Source of the DNA: Acetobacteraceae bacterium
GTDB taxonomy: Bacteria; Pseudomonadota; Alphaproteobacteria; Acetobacterales; Acetobacteraceae
Reading direction: 5' to 3'
NCBI GenBank assembly: GCA_003133265.1
Contig: PKWQ01000459.1
Span: forward strand, 1,468 to 7,883
Length of the DNA stretch: 6,416 bases
Part shown: positions 5,046 through 6,416 of the stretch, piece after piece
Layout of the letters: every line of letters starts with the position of its first letter
Position numbering within the stretch: position 1 is the first letter of the stretch
The notes under the pieces: generated by a model
What the model was told of the DNA's origin: nothing
Seen by the model: only the letters and a program-made list of their open reading frames with translations
Database searches by the model: none
Program-made: the position numbers and the translations under genes

Positions 5046-5623
5046 GCCAAGGAACTATCGACCGCCGCGCGGTCGTCGCCACCCTTTTGAAGGATCCGGG
5101 CGATCTGCTGGTCGTCACCGGCCTCGGCGCCGCCACCTACGACGCTGGCGCCGCCGGCGACCGACCGGAGAATTTCTATCTCTGGGGCGCCATGGGCGGG
5201 GCGGTGATGATCGGCCTCGGGCTGGCGATCGCCCAGCCCACCAGGCGCGTGCTGGTGATCACCGGCGATGGCGAGATGCTGATGGGCATGGGCTCGCTCG
5301 CCACCGTGGCCGCGCAGGCGCCGGACAATTTCGCCGTCGCGGTGCTGGACAACGGCCAGTTCGGCGAAACCGGGGCGCAACGCAGCCACACCGGCCTGAC
5401 CACCGACCTCGCGGCGGTGGCGGCGGCCTGTGGCTGGCCCAGCGTGAGCACGCTGCGCACCATGGCGGAGGTGGAGGCGATTTCCCCGCGCTTGCGGCGG
5501 GAGAGGCTGTTCACGGTAATCAAGATCTCGCCCGCCGAGGTGCCGCGCTTCCTGCCCCCGCGCGACGGGGCAAAGCTGACCGCCCGGATGCACCAGGCCT
5601 TGGGCATCGTCGGCGACCCTTAA
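5042..5623 (+). CDS. Thiamine-diphosphate-dependent 2-oxoacid decarboxylase, beta (PP) subunit
   Basis: A 193-residue protein carrying the diphosphate-binding half. It has ENFYLWGAMGGAVMIGLGLAIAQP (43-66), then GDGEMLMGMGSLATVAAQAPDNFAVAVLDNGQFGETG (75-111), which is the classic GDG to N thiamine-diphosphate motif with D76 and N104 as magnesium ligands. The gene starts at the ATG inside the ATGA overlap with the alpha-subunit gene, with GAAGGTG about 8 bp upstream as ribosome binding site. It resembles ComE, the sulfopyruvate decarboxylase beta subunit, and the C-terminal part of phosphonopyruvate decarboxylase. The tail, residues 150-193, is less conserved. With the alpha subunit it would convert a 2-oxoacid to the aldehyde and CO2. 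No aldehyde dehydrogenase or reductase follows within the window. Confidence 0.87.
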   Translation: MSQGTIDRRAVVATLLKDPGDLLVVTGLGAATYDAGAAGDRPENFYLWGAMGGAVMIGLGLAIAQPTRRVLVITGDGEMLMGMGSLATVAAQAPDNFAVAVLDNGQFGETGAQRSHTGLTTDLAAVAAACGWPSVSTLRTMAEVEAISPRLRRERLFTVIKISPAEVPRFLPPRDGAKLTARMHQALGIVGDP

Positions 5624-5825
5624 CCGACAGTCACTGGCCGGCATCCCGCCGCGTAACACTATATAACCAACTCCAGACTGGCGATCATGGGCCTTTTCGG
5701 CCAGGATGCGGTCTTTGGGGGCTTCGTCACCTCGGCTGAAACGTCAGGCCTGGATGGAACGTTGCGCGTTCGCTAAGCGGTGCCGATCTGGCGTCGCCAC
5801 CGATTGCTTGGGCGGGTTGCAGACG
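5624..5825. other. Intergenic region before the efflux adaptor gene
   Basis: 202 bp with no credible gene. It contains an isolated CTATAT (5659-5664) that fits an alphaproteobacterial -10 but lacks a -35 at 17 bp. It also contains a weak hairpin around GGCC-TTTTC-GGCC (5690-5702) without a following T-run, and an inverted repeat at 5757-5771. A promoter for the adaptor gene is likely here but cannot be fixed. Confidence 0.4.
5757..5771. repeat. Short inverted repeat, possible operator upstream of the efflux adaptor
   Basis: GAACG-TTGCG-CGTTC is a perfect 5-bp inverted repeat with a 5-base centre, 55 bp before the adaptor start. Its size and place suit a regulator site, but repeats this short also occur by chance in GC-rich DNA. 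Confidence 0.25.
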
Positions 5826-6416
5826 ATGAATGACTTAAGGATGGTGCCTGGCGGGTCCGGCGCGCTGCGTCGCGCGGGGCTTGCGCTGCTGATGGTCGCG
5901 GGCATCGCGGGCCAGCAGGCATACGCGCAAGCACCGGCGGCGGTGCCGGTCACCACGGCGCACGCCAAGCGGATGGATTTTCCGGTCTATCTCCGCGGCC
6001 TCGGGCAGGTTCAGGCCGTCAACGCCGTGCTGGTGCGCGCGCGGGTGGACGGCGCGCTGATGCAGGTGCCGGTGACCGAGGGCCAAACGGTCAAGCAGGG
6101 CGACCTGATCGCGGTCATCGACCCCCGCCCGTTCAAGGCGGCACTCGATCAGGTCGAGGCCAAGAGGGCGCAGGATCAGGCGCTGCTGGCCAATGCCAAG
6201 CTCGATCAGGCGCGCTACGCGACGCTCGCCCGGCAGGATTTTGCCTCGCGCCAGCAGGTCGACACCCAGTTGGCGCTGGTCAATCAATACACCGCCGCAC
6301 TCGCCGGCGATGAGGCGGCGATCGAGATGGCGAAGCTCAATCTCGGTTTCTGCTATATCGCCTCGCCGATCCAGGGACGGGTCGGGCTGCGGCAGGTCGA
6401 TCCGGGCAACCTGATC
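5826..6416 (+). CDS. RND efflux periplasmic adaptor (MdtA-like membrane fusion protein), 3' end outside window
   Basis: 197 residues are visible and the frame is open to the last base. Family members are about 370-420 residues, so roughly half is present. Residues 1-35 form a signal peptide with a basic region (LRRAG), a hydrophobic core and AYA before QAP. Then follow RGLGQVQAVNAVLVRARVDGALMQVPVTEGQTVKQGDLIAVIDPRPF (lipoyl/barrel-sandwich half, about 58-104) and an alpha-helical hairpin rich in A, K, Q and D (about 105-165, including RQDFASRQQVDTQ). The second lipoyl half ends the window with ASPIQGRVGLRQVDPGN. The RVGLRQVDPGN signature is typical of MdtA-type adaptors, which link an RND inner-membrane pump to an outer-membrane channel; the pump genes should lie beyond 6416. 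The ATG at 5826 gives the complete signal peptide. An ATG at 5841 with AAGG directly in front is a less likely alternative because the spacing is too short. The ribosome binding site at 5826 is weak. Confidence 0.93.
   Translation, partial: MNDLRMVPGGSGALRRAGLALLMVAGIAGQQAYAQAPAAVPVTTAHAKRMDFPVYLRGLGQVQAVNAVLVRARVDGALMQVPVTEGQTVKQGDLIAVIDPRPFKAALDQVEAKRAQDQALLANAKLDQARYATLARQDFASRQQVDTQLALVNQYTAALAGDEAAIEMAKLNLGFCYIASPIQGRVGLRQVDPGNLI

Noticed and set aside
5690..5702. GGCC-TTTTC-GGCC hairpin as a terminator for the decarboxylase operon
   Set aside because: The stem is only 4-5 bp and no T-run follows, so it is too weak to call.

Overview
The window is GC-rich DNA from an alphaproteobacterium. 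The best evidence for this is a tandem pair of small RNAs that match the alphaproteobacterial suhB/mmgR (alpha-r8) family. The gene set and base composition would suit Rhodospirillales/Acetobacteraceae, but that placement is inference. There are seven protein genes, two of them cut by the window edges, and no sign of phage, insertion sequence or CRISPR.

Layout. Positions 1-792 (+) hold the 3' part of an N-formylglutamate amidohydrolase family gene. Positions 793-1236 hold no protein gene. This stretch contains two 146-bp direct repeats, 185 bp apart and about 92% identical outside the A-runs. Read on the minus strand, each repeat is a complete small-RNA gene: a TGC-rich upstream block, a -35/-10 pair with 17-bp spacing, a 5' stem-loop, an unpaired UUUCCUCCCU core, and a 9-bp GC hairpin followed by a U-run. 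Positions 1237-2013 (+) encode a secreted SLT-type lytic transglycosylase. It converges on a minus-strand pair: an acyl-CoA dehydrogenase (4362-3193) followed by a family III (CaiB/BaiF) CoA-transferase (3159-2035). Divergent from that pair is a plus-strand operon of two small genes, 4527-5045 and 5042-5623. These encode the PYR-type and PP-type halves of a split thiamine-diphosphate 2-oxoacid decarboxylase, resembling the sulfopyruvate/phosphonopyruvate decarboxylase family. After a 202-bp gap, a periplasmic adaptor of an MdtA-like RND efflux pump starts at 5826 and runs off the window.

How the genes may work together. The CoA-transferase and acyl-CoA dehydrogenase probably activate and then oxidise an organic acid. 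The divergent decarboxylase could act in the same catabolic route, but the substrate cannot be read from the sequence. The dehydrogenase appears to lack a glutamate at both of the usual catalytic-base positions. The small RNAs are the most interesting part of the window. In Sinorhizobium the family is linked to polyhydroxybutyrate control, and here each copy has a TGC-rich block just upstream of its promoter that could be an operator.
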